Assembly (NCBI RefSeq): GCF_003075395.1
Contig: NZ_QDFV01000007.1
Span: 622 to 64,621, forward strand
Direction of reading: 5' to 3'
Length of the DNA stretch: 64,000 nucleotides
DNA from: Microbacterium sp. TPD7012
GTDB taxonomy: Bacteria > Actinomycetota > Actinomycetes > Actinomycetales > Microbacteriaceae
Shown here: one piece after another, positions 62,423-64,000 of the stretch
How positions within the stretch are numbered: the stretch's first letter is position 1
Layout: each line of letters begins with the position of its first letter
Notes under the pieces: model-generated
Databases searched by the model: none
Seen by the model: the letters and a program-made list of their open reading frames with translations, nothing else
Told to the model about the DNA's origin: nothing
Position numbers and translations under genes: made by a program

Positions 62423-63838
62423 ATGGGACGCTCTCCATTCACTCTAGCCGCGGCGGTGACGGCCGCACTGCCCGGCGCGGAGGTCACGGGTGCTCGCCCT
62501 CTGAGCGCCGACGGCGACGGCCGGTTCGACTCGGCGGTCGCCTCTCTGGCCGACGGCCGTGAACTCGCGATCCGCGTCGCCGACGACGAGGAGGCCGCTC
62601 GAGAACTGGCCGCGGAGGCCCTGGCGCTGCGTGCCCTGACCGACGGCGCCCGCGCGATGCTGCCGTTCCAGGCGCCCGAGTACATCGGCGAGACATCGGT
62701 CGGCGCGGGCCGCGCGCTGGTGACCGAGCTCCTCCCCGGATTCCAGATCGACGCCTCGCTCGTCCCGGCCGGGCGTGGCGCGGCCGAATCGATGGGTGCC
62801 GCGATCGCCGCCGTCCACGGGATGCCGACCTCGGTCGTCCGCGGAGCCGGTCTCGTGACCCGCTCGGCAGACGAGACCCGTGACGAGCTGAGCCGCCTCA
62901 TCGACTCCGCAGCGGCGACGGGCCGGGTGCCCGCGCGCCTCACGGTGCGCTGGCGCGACGCCGTCGCCGACGACGACCTGTGGCGGTTCGAGTCGACCGT
63001 GGTCCTCGGTGGCGTCCAGGCGACCTCGTTCGTCTTCACGGATCACCCCGAGCGCGGCCCCGAGGTCACCGGCCTCGTCGGATGGCACGGGCTCTCCGTC
63101 GGCGACCCCGCCGTCGATCTCTCCTGGCTGTCGGCTGCACCGGATGCCGCGCCCGACGTGCACGCGACCTACGCGCGTGCGGTCGATCGCGCACCGGATC
63201 CCGGTCTCGAGGTCCGCGCACGACTGCTGGCAGAGCTCGAATTCGCGCGGTGGCTGGTGCACGGCGACGCGATACGCCGGCCCGACATCGTCGATGACGC
63301 GGCCGCGCTGCTCGAATCCCTCGCCGAGGGCCTGCGCACCGACGACCTCAGCATCATCGCGGCCCGGAGCGAGGGGGTAGATTCCGCACTCGACGCTCTG
63401 GACCGTGTGCCGGCCACCGCCGCGACCCACGTGGACACGTCCATGCAGACGGACGCCTACAACCCGAACGAGCTCTGGGCCGCCGCCGCCGACTCCGACG
63501 ACGCGCGCGATGACGATGATGACGCCGATGCCGATGCCGAGCCCACCCCGCCGTGGGCCGCACGCGAGGAGGCATCCGACCCGGAGAGCGCCGATGCCGC
63601 CCACCGCGCCGAGATGCTGAATCTCGAGACCGAGGATCTGTCCGGCGTCGCGAGCATGTTCGCGGGCACGAACGGGGTCGCCGGCGTGCGCGAGGACTCG
63701 CATCCGCTGGCTCCGCAGCGCCGCGAAGCCGACGCCTCGGGCGACGCCTCCGCGGAGGAATCCGCCGACGACTCGGAAGAGGCTCAGCGCGCGGCGCGCG
63801 CCGCGCTCCAGCGCTGGAAGAGCTCGTCCTCCGAGTAG
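62423..63838 (+). CDS. APH-fold (macrolide 2'-phosphotransferase-like) protein
   Basis: 471 residues. The first ~290 residues follow the aminoglycoside phosphotransferase fold: RFDSAVASLADGRELAIRVADDEEAARELAAEALALRAL (ATP-binding lobe), LVTELLPGFQIDAS, and TGLVGWHGLSVGDPAVDLSWLSA, which aligns with the DFG-like I-D-W-x-x-x-x-x-G-D-P motif but has G-W-H instead of I-D-W. The catalytic HxD loop is not recognisable (SFVFTDH region). The C-terminal ~180 residues are acidic and low-complexity. Found beside UvrD-type helicases across actinobacteria; probably not a resistance enzyme. Its last 55 bases overlap the convergent helicase gene. Confidence 0.75.
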   Translation: MGRSPFTLAAAVTAALPGAEVTGARPLSADGDGRFDSAVASLADGRELAIRVADDEEAARELAAEALALRALTDGARAMLPFQAPEYIGETSVGAGRALVTELLPGFQIDASLVPAGRGAAESMGAAIAAVHGMPTSVVRGAGLVTRSADETRDELSRLIDSAAATGRVPARLTVRWRDAVADDDLWRFESTVVLGGVQATSFVFTDHPERGPEVTGLVGWHGLSVGDPAVDLSWLSAAPDAAPDVHATYARAVDRAPDPGLEVRARLLAELEFARWLVHGDAIRRPDIVDDAAALLESLAEGLRTDDLSIIAARSEGVDSALDALDRVPATAATHVDTSMQTDAYNPNELWAAAADSDDARDDDDDADADAEPTPPWAAREEASDPESADAAHRAEMLNLETEDLSGVASMFAGTNGVAGVREDSHPLAPQRREADASGDASAEESADDSEEAQRAARAALQRWKSSSSE

Positions 63839-64000
63839 ACCCGGTCGCCGCGGATGACGAGATCGTCCGCGACGTAGTACAGCGCGACGTCGATCTCGTC
63901 CAACGGCACCTCGAAGCGTCGGTGGTAGGCGAGACGGTAGAGCGCGAGCTGCAGCATCCGCTCGTCCCGCTCCTGCGCCGTGCGCGGCGCCTTGCCCGTC
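63784..64000 (-). CDS. C-terminal end of UvrD/AddA-type helicase with PD-(D/E)XK nuclease domain (5' part outside window)
   Basis: Last 71 residues of a protein entering from the right, stop TGA at 63784-63786. The text TGKAPRTAQERDERMLQLAL then YRLAYHRRF matches the final part of the RecB-like nuclease domain (K-x-n-Q-L-x-L-Y-x-L-A) of actinobacterial ATP-dependent helicases, followed by VALYYVADDLVIR and a short tail ending SAARAAR. The gene would belong to the nudC/uvrD neighbourhood common in this group. It overlaps the phosphotransferase-like gene tail-to-tail. Confidence 0.75.
   Translation of the reverse strand, partial: TGKAPRTAQERDERMLQLALYRLAYHRRFEVPLDEIDVALYYVADDLVIRGDRVYSEDELFQRWSAARAAR

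Noticed and set aside
62444..63703. Minus-strand frame of 419 codons that seems to continue from the helicase end
   Set aside because: It is in a different reading frame from the helicase tail, which stops at 63784-63786; the text is low-information and opposite the phosphotransferase-like gene.
62423..63838. Macrolide or aminoglycoside resistance gene
   Set aside because: The fold resembles APH enzymes but the catalytic HxD loop is not recognisable and the genomic context is housekeeping.

Overview
The window is high-GC DNA, densely packed with genes, and most neighbouring starts and stops overlap by 1 to 4 bases. Gene content and order (purE-purK, a PH-domain protein and birA beside cell-wall glycopolymer genes; UPF0182, YlbL-type PDZ/Lon protease, DUF2342 protein, UvrD and NudC in a row) suggest an actinobacterium of the family Microbacteriaceae, probably Microbacterium or a close relative. 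That assignment is inference. No phage, insertion sequence or CRISPR array was seen.

Bases 1 to about 37,000 form one large surface-polysaccharide island. From left to right: the end of an ABC-2 export permease, UDP-galactopyranose mutase, an O-acyltransferase with SGNH domain, a UDP-sugar dehydrogenase, a UDP-GlcNAc-type 2-epimerase and a hexapeptide acyltransferase (minus strand). Next comes a tightly coupled plus-strand operon: SDR dehydratase-like enzyme, aminotransferase, HisH-like glutaminase, a fused HisF-like/N-acetyl sugar amidotransferase, a glycosyltransferase and a lipoprotein C5-epimerase. Then several glycosyltransferases (four belong to one unusual paralogous family), a second O-acyltransferase, and a minus-strand operon for 3-acetamido-uronic acid synthesis (acetyltransferase, aminotransferase, oxidoreductase) ending in a PglK-like flippase. 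A dolichyl-phosphate-mannose-synthase-like transferase with a DUF2304 partner, a complete ABC export pair with a large membrane protein, a secreted FG-GAP repeat protein, a GT4 enzyme, a DUF4012 protein and a sortase-anchored surface protein close the island.

Taken together, the genes match, step for step, the Pseudomonas aeruginosa route to UDP-2,3-diacetamido-2,3-dideoxy-mannuronic acid (WbpA, WbpB, WbpE, WbpD, WbpI) followed by amidination of an acetamido group (WbpG, HisH2, HisF2). Here the HisF2 and WbpG parts are one polypeptide, and a uronate C5-epimerase lipoprotein sits in the same operon. I infer a cell-surface polymer carrying amidino-substituted diamino-uronic acids, exported by one or more of three transport systems.

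From 37,900 to 47,700 lie an LCP-family glycopolymer ligase, purE, purK, a PH-domain membrane protein, birA, three TagB/TagF-like glycerophosphotransferases and a GT2 enzyme, consistent with wall teichoic acid-like polymers attached to peptidoglycan. From 47,700 to the end the content is housekeeping: HtrA-like protease, PLP aminotransferase, nitrilase-family hydrolase, initiator tRNA, NCS1 permease, UPF0182 protein, YlbL-like protease, DUF2342 protein, a TOMM cyclodehydratase-like protein, UvrD-type helicase, NudC, a phosphotransferase-fold protein and the end of a second helicase/nuclease.

Many genes that begin a transcription unit carry a TAnnnT hexamer ending 6 or 7 bases before the start codon with no ribosome-binding site, which points to leaderless mRNAs.
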